A DNA stretch of 64,000 nucleotides from Bifidobacterium callitrichos DSM 23973 (GTDB lineage: Bacteria > Actinomycetota > Actinomycetes > Actinomycetales > Bifidobacteriaceae): contig NZ_JGYS01000003.1 in the NCBI RefSeq assembly GCF_000741175.1, forward strand, positions 124,001-188,000. The letters are read 5' to 3'. The notes beneath the pieces are model-generated. The model did no database searches. It was not told the origin of the DNA and saw nothing but the letters and a program-made list of their open reading frames with translations. Below are positions 9,054-19,668 of this stretch, piece after piece; position 1 is the stretch's first letter, and every line of letters starts with the position of its first letter. A program made the position numbers and the translations under genes.

Positions 9054-10106
9054 TCACAGGCGTGCTGTGGTGGATCGCGTCAGCAGCGATGTGGGCAGGA
9101 TCGTGTGAGGCTCGTCGAGCGTCTCGCCGCGCATGAGCCGCAGCGCCTTGTCCGCGGCGACGCGTCCGAGTCGTTTCGGATCCTGCCGTACGGTGCTCAG
9201 GTCGACGACGTCTCCCAGCGAGTCGCCGTCGAATCCGACGAGCGACACCTCTTCGGGGATACGCCATCCCAGTCTGCGCAGCTCCTTGAGCAGCAGCACT
9301 GCGCACCGGTCGTTCTCGACGCATATGCCGGTGGGTCTGGGGGTGGCTCCGACCAGTTGCGCGGCGATGTCGGAGATCGCCAGATGCTCGTCGTCCCCAT
9401 CCGCGGAGCCATACCGGTCGATCGAGGGGATCGTCAGCACCTGGGTCTCGTCGTACCCCTGTTCGTTCACCGCGTCGAGGAATCCCTGAAGACGAACCGA
9501 ATCGCTGCACACGAACGGCGATGACTGCACCGGCTGCTCGACATACGCCACGGCCTCGTGGCCGAGGGAGCGCAGCAGTCTGATCACCCCGCGCATCGCC
9601 GCCTTGTCATCGATGCGTACGGAGGCGTCCAGTCCTTCGACCGATGGCGTGTTGACGCCGATCGTCGGAGTGGAGAGCGTTGCGAGCATGCGTTGACGGT
9701 CGGCGTCAAGCAGGAACGAGGCGACGATGATCGCGTCGACGTTCTGCGTTCCCGACACCGTTCGCAGGAAGCCGTCCAGATCGACCTCCGACCACATCAC
9801 ATAGGGAACGACGTCGTATCCCTCGCTTGAGAGCCCTTCGTACAGCCCCTCGAATGCATTGGCGTTGAACCATTGGTCCATGCCACTGGGCAGGAGTACG
9901 GCCACGCGCATCGAACGTCCGCTGGCGAGCGACGATGCTGTCTTGGAGAAGGTGAAGCCGAGTTCCTCGGCGGCCCGTTCGACGCGGGCGCGGGTGTCCG
10001 GATTGACCTTGTCCAATCCGCGCAGCGCACGCGAGACCGTGGATACGGAGACGCCGGCCTGGCGGGCGACGTCGTTGATCGTGGTACGAGTTGCCGTCCT
10101 ATTCAT
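9054..10106 (-). CDS. LacI-family transcriptional regulator of the alpha-glucosidase locus
   Basis: 350 residues. The N-terminal LacI HTH reads TINDVARQAGVSVSTVSRALRGLDKV and is followed by the hinge helix region (SSLASGRSM) and a periplasmic-binding-protein-like sugar-sensing domain (VGFDGDSLGDVVDLSTVRQD near the end). It is divergent from the alpha-glucosidase gene, and the 305-bp region between them carries three operator-like sites, two of which match each other closely in inverted orientation. It is therefore very likely the local, sugar-responsive repressor, probably sensing an alpha-glucoside. The effector cannot be read from the sequence. Confidence 0.92.
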   Translation of the reverse strand: MNRTATRTTINDVARQAGVSVSTVSRALRGLDKVNPDTRARVERAAEELGFTFSKTASSLASGRSMRVAVLLPSGMDQWFNANAFEGLYEGLSSEGYDVVPYVMWSEVDLDGFLRTVSGTQNVDAIIVASFLLDADRQRMLATLSTPTIGVNTPSVEGLDASVRIDDKAAMRGVIRLLRSLGHEAVAYVEQPVQSSPFVCSDSVRLQGFLDAVNEQGYDETQVLTIPSIDRYGSADGDDEHLAISDIAAQLVGATPRPTGICVENDRCAVLLLKELRRLGWRIPEEVSLVGFDGDSLGDVVDLSTVRQDPKRLGRVAADKALRLMRGETLDEPHTILPTSLLTRSTTARL

Positions 10107-10222
10107 ATGTTCGCTCTCCCGTGTCCGTCGAGGCCGTTGCGATCTCCGCCCTCCGCCCGATGCGCGGATGACGCCGCATCAATCACGATACACCAGCGAA
10201 TCGCACCGTTTGCACTCCATTG

Positions 10223-10242
10223 TTGTAAAAACGCTTGCATCA
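10223..10242 (+). promoter_or_regulatory. LacI-type operator, copy 1
   Basis: TTGTAAAAACGCTTGCATCA between the divergent LacI gene and the alpha-glucosidase gene. It closely matches (about 16 of 19 positions) the inverted copy at 10370-10388. The ACGCTTGC core resembles the CG-centred core of LacI/GalR-family operators. Confidence 0.65.
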
Positions 10243-10314
10243 TTGGTATTTCAGTGCAATCAGCACACTGCACGCCGACACGACACGCCGATTGCACCCG
10301 ATTTTGCACAACTC

Positions 10315-10330
10315 TATGCAAGCGCTATTA
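10315..10330 (+). promoter_or_regulatory. LacI-type operator half-site or third operator
   Basis: TATGCAAGCGCTATTA contains the GCAAGCGCT core seen in the flanking operators. It lies about 90 bp after copy 1 and 55 bp before copy 2, which would allow cooperative binding. Assignment is by similarity only. Confidence 0.5.
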
Positions 10331-10369
10331 TTCAACTACCCGAAAGAACGAAAACACCTTGCAACACAA

Positions 10370-10388
10370 GGTGCAAACGCTTTTACAA
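10370..10388 (-). promoter_or_regulatory. LacI-type operator, copy 2
   Basis: The minus-strand reading TTGTAAAAGCGTTTGCACC is nearly the same as copy 1 at 10223-10242. It sits 24 bp before the alpha-glucosidase ATG, where a bound repressor would block transcription. Confidence 0.65.
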
Positions 10389-10411
10389 CTCTGGATTCAA
10401 GGAGGAACCGC

Positions 10412-12142
10412 ATGACCAACGCCACCGACCCCGCACTGTGGTGGAAGCAGGCCGCCGTCTACCAGGTCTACCCGCGCAGCTTCAAGGACACGACCGGCTC
10501 CGGTCTGGGAGATCTCGCCGGCGTGACCGAGAAGATCGGCTACCTGTCCCGGCTTGGCATCGACGCGATCTGGTTGAGCCCCTTCTACCCCTCGCAGCTC
10601 GCCGACGGCGGCTACGACGTGGACGACTATCGCAACGTCGACCCGAAGCTCGGCACGATGGACGACTTCGACGCCCTCGCCAAGGCCGCGCACGCGCATG
10701 GCATCAAGGTCGTCGTCGACATCGTCCCCAACCACAGCTCCAACCTGCACCCGTGGTTCCAGGAGGCCCTCGCCGCAGCCCCCGGCTCCCCGGAGCGCGA
10801 CCGCTACATCTTCCGCGACGGCAAGGGGCCGAACGGCGACCAGCCGCCGACCAACTGGGAGAACCACTTCGGCGGCCCCGCATGGACTCGCGTGCCTGAT
10901 GGCCAGTGGTACCTGCACATGTTCACCAAGGAACAGCCCGACTGGAACTGGAACAACCGCGAGGTGCGAGACGACTTCATCACCACCCTGCGCTTCTGGC
11001 TCGACCACGGCGCCGACGGCTTCCGCGTGGACGTGGCGCACGGACTCGCCAAGGATCTCGACCGCGACGACCTTGACAACTACGTCGTGTGGTGCACCTC
11101 CGACCAGCCGGACGACGGCTCCCACCCGGTCATCGACCGCGACGAGGTCCACGAGATCTACCACGAGTGGCGCAAGGTCTTCAACGAGTACAACCCGCCG
11201 GCGTTCGCCGTGGCCGAGGCCTGGGTGCAGCCCAACCGCCAGTACCTGTACGCCAGCCCCGACGATCTGGGGCAGATCTTCAATTTCGAGTTCGCCAAGA
11301 AGGATTGGATCCGTGACGCCTTCCACGAGGCCATCGAGGAGGGAGTCGCCAGCGCCGAGCGTTCCGGATCCTCCGCCACGTGGGTGATGAGCAACCACGA
11401 CGTGGTGCGCCACGCCACCCGATACGGCCTGCCGCAGGTGCCGACCAGCGAATACCACCAGCTCGCCAAGGATTGGGTGCTGCGAGACGGCACCACGTAC
11501 CCGCTCGACAGGGAGCTCGGCACCAAGCGCGCCCGCGCCGCCATCCTCATGGAGATGGCGCTGCCCGGTTCCGTCTACGTCTATCAGGGCGAGGAACTCG
11601 GCCTGTTCGAGGTGGCCGACATCCCGTGGGATCGAGTCGAGGATCCGTCCGGACACCGCACCTCGCAGGCGGCCAGCACCAAGGGCCGCGACGGCTGCCG
11701 CGTGCCGCTGCCGTGGACGGTGGACCCGTCCGACTCCTTCGGCTTCACCCCCGCCTCCAAGGCGGACGGCACCCCGAGTCAGGAGGCGCATCTGCCCCAG
11801 CCTGCATGGTTCAAGGACTTCGCCGCCGACATCGAGGACAGCGATCCGGAATCCATGCTGAACCTCTACCGTCGCGCGCTGGCCCTGCGTCACGAGCTGC
11901 AGACCGACGACCTGAGCCTGACATGGCTGCCCGAAGACCGCTCCAGCGGCAAGCCGGACGGCGCGAACGGCTTCACCGGCGGCACCATCGCCTACAGGCG
12001 TGCCAACGGATGGGCATCGATCACCAACTTCGGCGCCGATCCGGTCGACCTGCCCGCCGGCGAGGTACTCCTCACCTCCGGACCGCTCACCGAGGACGGC
12101 CAGCTACCTCAAGACACCTCCGCTTGGATCCAGCTCGCCTGA
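10412..12142 (+). CDS. Alpha-glucosidase / oligo-1,6-glucosidase (GH13)
   Basis: 576 residues. It hydrolyses terminal alpha-glucosidic bonds in short oligosaccharides (isomaltose, panose, maltose or sucrose type), in the cytoplasm since there is no signal peptide. GH13 signatures are AAVYQVYPRSF, region I DIVPNHSS, nucleophile D207 in GFRVDVAHG, acid/base E269 in AVAEAW and D330 in SNHD. The start is fixed by GGAGG 7 nt upstream of the ATG at 10412. It is divergent from a LacI regulator with operators just upstream, and is followed after 48 bp by the remains of an MFS transporter gene, presumably its former sugar importer. Bifidobacteria often carry several close paralogues (AglA/AglB), so exact specificity is uncertain. 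Confidence 0.93.
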   Translation: MTNATDPALWWKQAAVYQVYPRSFKDTTGSGLGDLAGVTEKIGYLSRLGIDAIWLSPFYPSQLADGGYDVDDYRNVDPKLGTMDDFDALAKAAHAHGIKVVVDIVPNHSSNLHPWFQEALAAAPGSPERDRYIFRDGKGPNGDQPPTNWENHFGGPAWTRVPDGQWYLHMFTKEQPDWNWNNREVRDDFITTLRFWLDHGADGFRVDVAHGLAKDLDRDDLDNYVVWCTSDQPDDGSHPVIDRDEVHEIYHEWRKVFNEYNPPAFAVAEAWVQPNRQYLYASPDDLGQIFNFEFAKKDWIRDAFHEAIEEGVASAERSGSSATWVMSNHDVVRHATRYGLPQVPTSEYHQLAKDWVLRDGTTYPLDRELGTKRARAAILMEMALPGSVYVYQGEELGLFEVADIPWDRVEDPSGHRTSQAASTKGRDGCRVPLPWTVDPSDSFGFTPASKADGTPSQEAHLPQPAWFKDFAADIEDSDPESMLNLYRRALALRHELQTDDLSLTWLPEDRSSGKPDGANGFTGGTIAYRRANGWASITNFGADPVDLPAGEVLLTSGPLTEDGQLPQDTSAWIQLA

Positions 12143-12190
12143 TCCCACCTTCCCAACCCCATTACTCAACGAAGAGAAAGCAACAGAACA

Positions 12191-12705
12191 ATGACAGCAG
12201 CAAGCGTGACTCCCACGTCTTCCCGCCCCTCATCCGACAAATGGCGCTATGTCGCCGGCTTCATGCCTTCGCCGTGCTCTCCGGCATCGCCTTCTTCGGC
12301 ACGATGTCCGTGCTGGTCCCCCAGCGCCTGCGCGCCGATCTCGGCATGGGCGCCGTCGAATCGACCGCCGCCCTCGGCGCGATCAACTCCGCCGGATCCA
12401 TCGCCTCCATCTTCATCGCCCTGTTCGTCGGCGCACTGTCCGACCGCACGCGCAGCAGGTGGGGCAAGCGCACCCCGTGGATCTTCACCGGCGCGTTCAT
12501 CTACGGCATCTGCTTCTGGTCGCTGTCCCGTCCGTCCAGCGCACTGCTCATCGCGATCTTCTACATCCTCGCACTCGTCGGCCTCAACATGGTGCAGGCC
12601 CCGATCTACGCCCTCATCTCCGATCGCGTCGAGGAATCGTCACGAGCCACCGTGTCCGCCGCGATCGCCGCGATCGCAGTGCTCGGCATCAAGCGAGTCA
12701 AGTGA
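12191..12705 (+). pseudogene. MFS sugar transporter remnant (frameshifted and truncated)
   Basis: The ATG at 12191 opens a frame starting MTAASVTPTSSRPSSDKWRYVAGF, which is then lost. From about 12266 the next frame continues as a typical MFS N-terminal half (FAVLSGIAFFGTMSVLVPQRL, the cytoplasmic loop DRTRSRWGKRTPWI, ISDRVEESSRA). One extra base near 12265 (ATGCC to ATGGCC) would join them. Even so the protein would be only 171 residues with about five helices instead of ~12, ending at IKRVK and a TGA, with a terminator right behind. So the gene has lost its C-terminal half by deletion, whatever the status of the frameshift. It was probably the transporter partner of the alpha-glucosidase. 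Confidence 0.85.
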
Positions 12706-12731
12706 GACAAGTGAGTCAATCCTCACCATAA

Positions 12732-12770
12732 GGAATGGTCTCCTCCCGAAATTCGGGAGGAGACCATTCC
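12732..12770. terminator. Bidirectional hairpin between MFS remnant and guaB
   Basis: Perfect 19-bp inverted repeat (arms GGAATGGTCTCCTCCCGAA) separated by one base. It stands between two convergent genes and can end transcription in both directions. Confidence 0.8.
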
Positions 12771-12813
12771 TGTCGTCAGCGTCGAACCGTCACGTTCGAA
12801 TCGTCACGTTCGA

Positions 12814-14409
<1,596 letters not shown>

Positions 14410-14496
14410 CTATGGGCGTTCCACATCCGTTCTTCCGGAGTTTCACTGCCGTTCATCAGACTTCCGTTCGATTGTCTGCTCCCAGAAGGAGGGATC

Positions 14497-15633
14497 TCAC
14501 TTGCCGTTGCGCACGTGTTTGGCGCCTTCGTTTTCGGCGCGGATCTCGGGGATGCGGCGTTTCAGGTACGGGTACATCGTGACCACGGCGAGCACCGCGC
14601 CGACCACCGCCATGCCGATGAGGACGTGCCACGCCTTGAAGAACAGGATCATCAGGGATCCGAAGGCGATGAGCGCGGCCCACGCCCACAGGATCGTCAC
14701 GGCGCCCTGCACGGTGTGGCCGATCCGGAGCATGCGGTGATGCAGGTGCATGCGGTCGGGGTGCATCGGCGACTGTCCCTTCGACAGACGTCGCACGATC
14801 GCCAGACACATGTCGAGCACCGGCAGGAAGAGCACGAGGATCGGCAGCAGGATCGGCATGAACACCGGCAGATAGATACTGGTGTGCACCGAAGCCGGGT
14901 CGATGCGCCCGGTCATCACGATCGACGCGCAGGTGATGAGATAGCCGAGGAGCATCGAACCGGAATCGCCCATGAACAGCTTCGCCGGATGCCAGTTGTG
15001 CAGGATGAATCCGACGCAGATGCCGACGAGCGCCACGTCGATGAGCGTGGCCATCGACGCGTACGAGGGCGAGGTACGCGCCAATATATAGGAGTAGATC
15101 GCGAAGGCGATGCCGCCGATCGCTACGATGCCGGAGGCCAGTCCGTCGAGTCCGTCGACGAAGTTGACCGCGTTGATCGACGCGACGATGAGGAACGCGG
15201 TGATCGCCATCGACAGACTGGGGGATGCGGTGACGAGCGATCCCAACGGCAGCGAGATGATCTGCAGGCCTCCCCATGCGACGAACACGGAGATGAGCAA
15301 CTGCCCTGCCATCTTGAGCATCCAGTCAAGATCCCACAGATCGTCGGCCATGCCGAGCAGGCAGATCAGGGCCGCGCCGATCAGCACCACCCACGCCTGC
15401 CGCGTGCTTTCGAACAGCCCCTGGATGAACGGGATGTGGCTGGCGAACAGCATGGCGACGGCAAAGCCGAGCAGCATGCCGAGTCCGCCCATGCGCGGGG
15501 TGGGGATGGTGTGCACGTCACGCGCGCGCACCTTGCCGACGGCGCCGATCTCGATGGCGATATGACGGATGATCGGAGTGAACAGGTAGGTGGCGCCGCC
15601 CGCGACGGCGGCGATGAACAGGTAGATTCTCAT
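14497..15633 (-). CDS. Polyprenyl-phosphate GlcNAc-1-phosphate transferase (WecA/TagO-like, MraY superfamily)
   Basis: 378 residues with about ten transmembrane helices. It transfers a sugar-1-phosphate from a UDP-sugar to undecaprenyl (polyprenyl) phosphate at the inner face of the membrane, starting a cell-wall glycopolymer. Conserved MraY-superfamily motifs are PTPRMGGLGM, LGMADDLWDLDW, NAVNFVDGLDGLASG, FMGDSGSMLLG and the histidine-rich MHPDRMHLHHRML. Its ATG overlaps the stop of the upstream Sua5/YrdC gene (ATGA), an arrangement common in Actinobacteria. The acceptor sugar and final polymer cannot be read from the sequence. The 93 bp downstream of guaB's start show nothing else. Confidence 0.9.
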   Translation of the reverse strand: MRIYLFIAAVAGGATYLFTPIIRHIAIEIGAVGKVRARDVHTIPTPRMGGLGMLLGFAVAMLFASHIPFIQGLFESTRQAWVVLIGAALICLLGMADDLWDLDWMLKMAGQLLISVFVAWGGLQIISLPLGSLVTASPSLSMAITAFLIVASINAVNFVDGLDGLASGIVAIGGIAFAIYSYILARTSPSYASMATLIDVALVGICVGFILHNWHPAKLFMGDSGSMLLGYLITCASIVMTGRIDPASVHTSIYLPVFMPILLPILVLFLPVLDMCLAIVRRLSKGQSPMHPDRMHLHHRMLRIGHTVQGAVTILWAWAALIAFGSLMILFFKAWHVLIGMAVVGAVLAVVTMYPYLKRRIPEIRAENEGAKHVRNGK

Positions 15634-16277
15634 GCGCCGAGCCCTCCGCCGTTGACGTGGAGTGCCTCGCGGATCGCCGACTGCGGGATCACGCCCTCCC
15701 GAAGGATGCGGATGCCGTCACGCTCGTGCGGGTCGGCGGCGACGACGGTGCTGGCCACGTGCCCGGGCGTGCTGCCGCCGTCCAGATACAGCGGCACGGC
15801 GTCACCGAACGCCTCGACGGCCTCGGCGACGCTTTGCGCACTCTCGCCGCCGGACAGGTTCGCACTGGATGCGGCCAGCGGTCCCAGCGCCCTGAGTGCC
15901 TTGAGGCACAGCGTCGAATTGGGGACACGCACGCCCTGCGTGCCGTCCTTCGCGAGCGTGCGCAGGGTGCAGCCGTCCTTCGCGACGGCGATCGGCGAGA
16001 ACGCTCCGGGCAGGAATCGTGCGGCGAGACGGTTGAGCGGCGCGGGCAGCGCGAGATCGAGCTCGTCGAGCTGATCGACGTCGGCGAGCAGCACCTGCAG
16101 CGCCTTGAACCGCGGTCGGCGCTTCAGCTCGTAGATGCGGTCGATGGCTTTGCCGTTGCGCGGGTCGCCGGCGATGCCGTACACGGTGTCCGTGGGGATG
16201 ACCACCAGTCCGCCGTCCCTGATGATCTCGGCCGCCTTGGCGAGCGCCTCGTCGTTCACCGCAAGAATCTCACTCAT
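15630..16277 (-). CDS. Threonylcarbamoyl-AMP synthase (Sua5/YciO/YrdC family)
   Basis: 215 residues, YrdC fold. The family makes threonylcarbamoyl-AMP from threonine, bicarbonate and ATP for the t6A37 modification of ANN-decoding tRNAs. Motifs include GLVVIPTDTVYGIAGDP, KRRPRFKALQVLL and the ending SSANLSGGESAQS. The start at 16277 is chosen because AGAAGGAGAG lies 6 nt upstream; the open frame extends 43 codons further, but that part is highly charged and unlike the family. It overlaps the WecA-like gene by 4 bp. Confidence 0.9.
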   Translation of the reverse strand: MSEILAVNDEALAKAAEIIRDGGLVVIPTDTVYGIAGDPRNGKAIDRIYELKRRPRFKALQVLLADVDQLDELDLALPAPLNRLAARFLPGAFSPIAVAKDGCTLRTLAKDGTQGVRVPNSTLCLKALRALGPLAASSANLSGGESAQSVAEAVEAFGDAVPLYLDGGSTPGHVASTVVAADPHERDGIRILREGVIPQSAIREALHVNGGGLGA

Positions 16278-16579
16278 CGCTTGCTCTCCTTCTCGATCCG
16301 CGTCATCATCGTCCTCCGCCCGTCCGTCGTCTCGCTCATCGTCCTTCATCCATTCTTGCGTCCACATGACCAGCACTATCCGTCTGGCCCATGGATCGGC
16401 ACACAATCTATCATTGCATCATTGCGCACGGACCGCAGCACGAACCGTGGAAGGCCGATCGCAGCGCCACGCGACGAACGTCCATTATGTACGGTCGTAC
16501 ATTACGATGTATAGGCGACGGATGACAATCATCAAAAACCGTATGCGGCATGCACGCATCATGCAAAGGAGCCATCACT

Positions 16580-17302
16580 ATGACCGATCAGATGACCGAT
16601 CAGCCCACGCCCACCACGGACAGCGTCACCACCGACGCCGCCGACCCGTTCCGCATCCCGCCCATCGAGCTGCGCACGCCGCGTCGCTCGGAGCGCGAGG
16701 AGATGCTCGCCGGCAGACTGTACGACGCATCCGACGCCGAGCTCGACGATCTGCGCCGCAATGCCGGCGACCTGTGCACCCGGTTCAACGCCACGTCGCG
16801 TCACGACGATGCGACGCGCAAGGCGATCCTCGACGAGCTGCTGCCCGGTCACGGCGAGAACCTCGACGTGATGGGCCCGGTGTTCTTCGACTACGGATGC
16901 CATACGACGATCGGCGACCGCGTGTTCGCGAACTTCAACTTCACCGTGCTCGACTGCGCGCCGGTGACGATCGGCGACGACGTGCTGTTCGGCCCGAACG
17001 TATCGCTGCTGCCGCCGATGCACCCGCTGCGCTGGCAGGATCGCAACGTGCGCAGGCGCGCCGACGGCACCGCCTACGACTACGAGTACGGCGAGCCGAT
17101 CACGATCGGCTCGAACTGCTGGTTCGGTGGCAACGTGACGGTGCTGGGCGGCGTGACCATCGGCGACGGCTGCGTGATCGGCGCGGGAGCGGTGGTCACG
17201 AAGGACATTCCAGCCAACTCGGTGGCCGTCGGCAACCCAGCGCACGTCATCAAGACCATCACCGACAGGGACGCCAGCGTCTATCAGGGGTACGCGCAGT
17301 AG
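16580..17302 (+). CDS. Maltose/galactoside O-acetyltransferase (left-handed beta-helix family)
   Basis: 240 residues. It acetylates sugars (maltose or galactoside type) from acetyl-CoA in the cytoplasm, typically as detoxification. The N-terminal maltose-acetyltransferase cap domain is visible (EREEMLAGRLYDASDAELDDLRRNA), followed by hexapeptide repeats (TIGDRVFANFN, ITIGSNCWFGGNVTVLGGVTIGDGCVIGAGAVVTKDI). The likely catalytic histidine is H148 in LPPMHPLRW. The ATG at 16580 has AAAGGAG 8 nt upstream. The N-terminus is about 30 residues longer than in enterobacterial LacA/Maa. The 302 bp upstream show no gene. Confidence 0.88.
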   Translation: MTDQMTDQPTPTTDSVTTDAADPFRIPPIELRTPRRSEREEMLAGRLYDASDAELDDLRRNAGDLCTRFNATSRHDDATRKAILDELLPGHGENLDVMGPVFFDYGCHTTIGDRVFANFNFTVLDCAPVTIGDDVLFGPNVSLLPPMHPLRWQDRNVRRRADGTAYDYEYGEPITIGSNCWFGGNVTVLGGVTIGDGCVIGAGAVVTKDIPANSVAVGNPAHVIKTITDRDASVYQGYAQ

Positions 17303-17316
17303 GGACCGAAACCGTT

Positions 17317-18204
17317 TCAGCCTTTGACGGCGAAGAGGAAGCGGGGGCGACCGGTCCAGTCGTTGTCGGTGCGCCCCTCGGTGAAGCCGTTGGCGCGCGC
17401 GAAGGCGACGAGTCGATCGCCCTGCGAGATGTCGTGCTCCATGACGAGCGCGCCACCTGTGCGCAGCAGTCCGGCCGCACGCAGGATGATCCGCTCGGGG
17501 ATGAGCACGCCGTCCGCCGACCCACCGTATAGGGCCATGTCCGGATCGAAGTCGCGCACCTCGGGCTGTTCAGGCACCTGATCGAGCGGCACGTACGGCG
17601 GGTTGGTGATGACGATGTCGACGGTGCCGTCGAGCTGCGGCAGCGTCAGCGGGCTGGTCGCGTCGCCGCGTTCCAGATGGTAGTTGCCGGCGACCGACGG
17701 GTACGCCCGCGCGACGCGCACATGATTGCGCTCGGTCCACGCATACGCCTCGGCCGACAGTTCGACGGCCCACACCTCGGCGCCGGGAACCTCGCTTGCG
17801 ACGGCGAGCCCGATCGCGCCGGACCCTGCACACAGGTCGACGACGCGCGGATGGTACATGCCCTGCCGCGTGATCCAGTCCAATCCCGCCTGCACCACGG
17901 TCTCGGTCTCCGGCCGCGGAATGAACACCCCCGGCCCGACCACGAGATCGAGATACCTGAACGGCGCGTGGCCCACGATATGCTGCAGCGGCTCGCGCTT
18001 CGCCCGCCTCGCGACCATCGCATCGAACCGCGCGGCGTCATAGGCGAGGTCTTCGCCCATCAGCAGCGCCTTGTCGACATCGCGCAGCTCGACGCCGTCA
18101 CCGGCCGCCTCGGCCATCAGCAGCTTCGCGTCATGCTCCGCCGTCTCAACCCCCGCCGCCCGCAACTCAGCCGCAGCGGCCTTCACCACCTCATTCAGGG
18201 ACAC
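17317..18204 (-). CDS. prmC: Peptide chain release factor N5-glutamine methyltransferase
   Basis: 295 residues. It methylates the glutamine of the GGQ motif in release factors RF1 and RF2. It has a helical N-terminal domain and a Rossmann methyltransferase domain with the SAM motif VDLCAGSGAIGLAVA and catalytic NPPY at 201-204 (NPPYVPLDQVPE). A GTG start at 18204 is preferred because AGAGAGG lies 6 nt upstream; a frame with ATG at 18225 exists but has no ribosome-binding site. It lies downstream of prfA, whose product is its substrate, separated by a 219-bp spacer with a large palindrome. Confidence 0.93.
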   Translation of the reverse strand: MSLNEVVKAAAAELRAAGVETAEHDAKLLMAEAAGDGVELRDVDKALLMGEDLAYDAARFDAMVARRAKREPLQHIVGHAPFRYLDLVVGPGVFIPRPETETVVQAGLDWITRQGMYHPRVVDLCAGSGAIGLAVASEVPGAEVWAVELSAEAYAWTERNHVRVARAYPSVAGNYHLERGDATSPLTLPQLDGTVDIVITNPPYVPLDQVPEQPEVRDFDPDMALYGGSADGVLIPERIILRAAGLLRTGGALVMEHDISQGDRLVAFARANGFTEGRTDNDWTGRPRFLFAVKG

Positions 18205-18249
18205 AAAACCTCTCTCCCCTGTCAAAAACGCAACTTGAAATACGAACGA

Positions 18250-18413
18250 GGTGTGGTGCGGCTTATACGGTGCTCGACCGTAGGCTTGGCTGCCGAACCG
18301 TCAATGGACAGTCCAGCGGACTGTCCATAGGTGAGGGGAGCAGCTACGCTGCGACGATCCGACGAAGTCGGATGCCTTGAGTGTGTCGAGCACCGTATAA
18401 GCCGCACCACACC
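18250..18413. repeat. 164-bp palindromic element with internal hairpins between prfA and prmC
   Basis: Arms of 29 bp are perfect inverted copies (18250-18278 and 18385-18413; arm core GTGCGGCTTATACGGTGCTC). Inside are three more hairpins: 18304-18328 (ATGGACAGTCC/GGACTGTCCAT), 18340-18352 (GCAGC/GCTGC) and 18357-18373 (ATCCGAC/GTCGGAT). On the minus strand it would be transcribed after prfA and before prmC. It could be a MITE-like insertion, a structured RNA or an attenuator. No coding potential is visible and no second copy was found in the window. Confidence 0.8.
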
Positions 18414-18423
18414 GGCCAAGCGA

Positions 18424-19512
18424 TCACTGCTGCTTGGCGAGACGTTCGGCCTCGTCGGCCTGGATGTCCGAGTCGATGACCGCCTGCAGATCCCCGTCGA
18501 GCACCTGATCGAGGTTGTACGCCTTGTAGTTCGTACGATGATCGACGATGCGGTTCTCCGGGAAGTTGTACGTGCGGATGCGTTCGGACCGGTCGAGCGA
18601 GCGCACCTGCGAGTGACGCATGTCGGCGGCCTCGGCGGCCTCCTGCTCGTGCTTCATCGCGAGCAGTCGCGATTTGAGCACGCGCAGCGCGGAGGCGCGG
18701 TTCTGGATCTGCGACTTCTCGTCCTGCATGCTCACGACGATGCCGGTGGGGATGTGTGTCATGCGCACGGCGGAGTACGTGGTGTTCACGGACTGGCCGC
18801 CGGGGCCGGAGCTCATGAAGATGTCGATCTTGAGGTCCTTCGGATCGATTTCGATCTCGTCGTCGTCCTCGTCGGCCTCCGGGAAGACGATCACGCCGGC
18901 CGCGGAGGTCTGGATGCGCCCCTGCGATTCGGTGACGGGGATGCGCTGGACGCGATGGACGCCGCCCTCGTACTTGAGCGATGCCCATACGCCGTCCTCG
19001 GGGGCGGGCGTGCCCTTGGCACGGATGGCGACCTGCACGTCCTTGACGCCGCCGAGCTCGGTGCCGTTCTCGGACTGGATGGTGACGGTCCAACCGCGCT
19101 TTTCGGCGTATCGGGTGTACATGCGCAGCAGGTCGCCGGCGAACAGCGCGGCCTCCTCGCCGCCAGTGCCGGCCTTGATCTCCATGATGACGTCGCGCGC
19201 GTCATCGGGATCACGCGGGATCAGCGCGGTGCGCAGCTTGTCCTCGGCCTGAGGCAGTTCAGCTTCGAGTCGCTTGGCCTCCTCGGCGAAATCGGGGTCG
19301 TCGTCGGCCATCTCTCGCGCGGCCTCGAGATCGTCACGGATGCCGAGATACCTCTGGTATGCGGAGACGATGGCGCCGAGTTCGGCGTGGCGCCGTCCGA
19401 GCTTGCGCATCTTGTCCGGGTCCGTCACCACTTCGGGGCTGGCCATCTGCTCCTCGATGGACCTGTACTCTTCCAGCGCGGTCGCCGCCGCGGGGAACTG
19501 TTCGTCTGCCAT
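18424..19512 (-). CDS. prfA: Peptide chain release factor 1
   Basis: 362 residues. It recognises UAA and UAG in the ribosomal A site and triggers peptide release. The catalytic GGQ is at 238-240 ([17 protein letters not shown]); the RF1-type anticodon region reads REPA-like in the middle of domain 2 but was not verified base by base. It sits in the order rpmE-prfA-prmC, common in Actinobacteria and Firmicutes. The gap to rpmE is 156 bp and includes an rpmE terminator. Confidence 0.95.
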   Translation of the reverse strand: MADEQFPAAATALEEYRSIEEQMASPEVVTDPDKMRKLGRRHAELGAIVSAYQRYLGIRDDLEAAREMADDDPDFAEEAKRLEAELPQAEDKLRTALIPRDPDDARDVIMEIKAGTGGEEAALFAGDLLRMYTRYAEKRGWTVTIQSENGTELGGVKDVQVAIRAKGTPAPEDGVWASLKYEGGVHRVQRIPVTESQGRIQTSAAGVIVFPEADEDDDEIEIDPKDLKIDIFMSSGPGGQSVNTTYSAVRMTHIPTGIVVSMQDEKSQIQNRASALRVLKSRLLAMKHEQEAAEAADMRHSQVRSLDRSERIRTYNFPENRIVDHRTNYKAYNLDQVLDGDLQAVIDSDIQADEAERLAKQQ

Positions 19513-19608
19513 GCAGCCTTCCTTACCGTCCTGCCGTGTTGCCTGTGATTGTCGTTTCGGGTCGCATCCCGCCGCGGATGACGGCGGATGCGGAGAAGAT
19601 ATGAAAAA

Positions 19609-19658
19609 GCCAGCCCCGGCCGGTTCGCGCGGATGCGCGCCGGACCTGATGGGCTGGC
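19609..19658 (-). terminator. rpmE terminator
   Basis: Arms GCCAGCCC and GGGCTGGC enclose a second GC-rich hairpin. On the minus strand the stem is followed by TTTTT, the form of an intrinsic terminator directly after rpmE. Confidence 0.75.
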
Positions 19659-19668
19659 GTGAAGTATG

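Noticed and set aside
10397..11893. 498-codon open frame antisense to the alpha-glucosidase
   Set aside because: Shadow frame; no motif, and the GH13 catalytic residues are on the plus strand.
16278..16406. Longer N-terminus (43 codons) for the Sua5/YrdC protein
   Set aside because: The extension is highly charged and unlike the family; the internal ATG has a strong Shine-Dalgarno.
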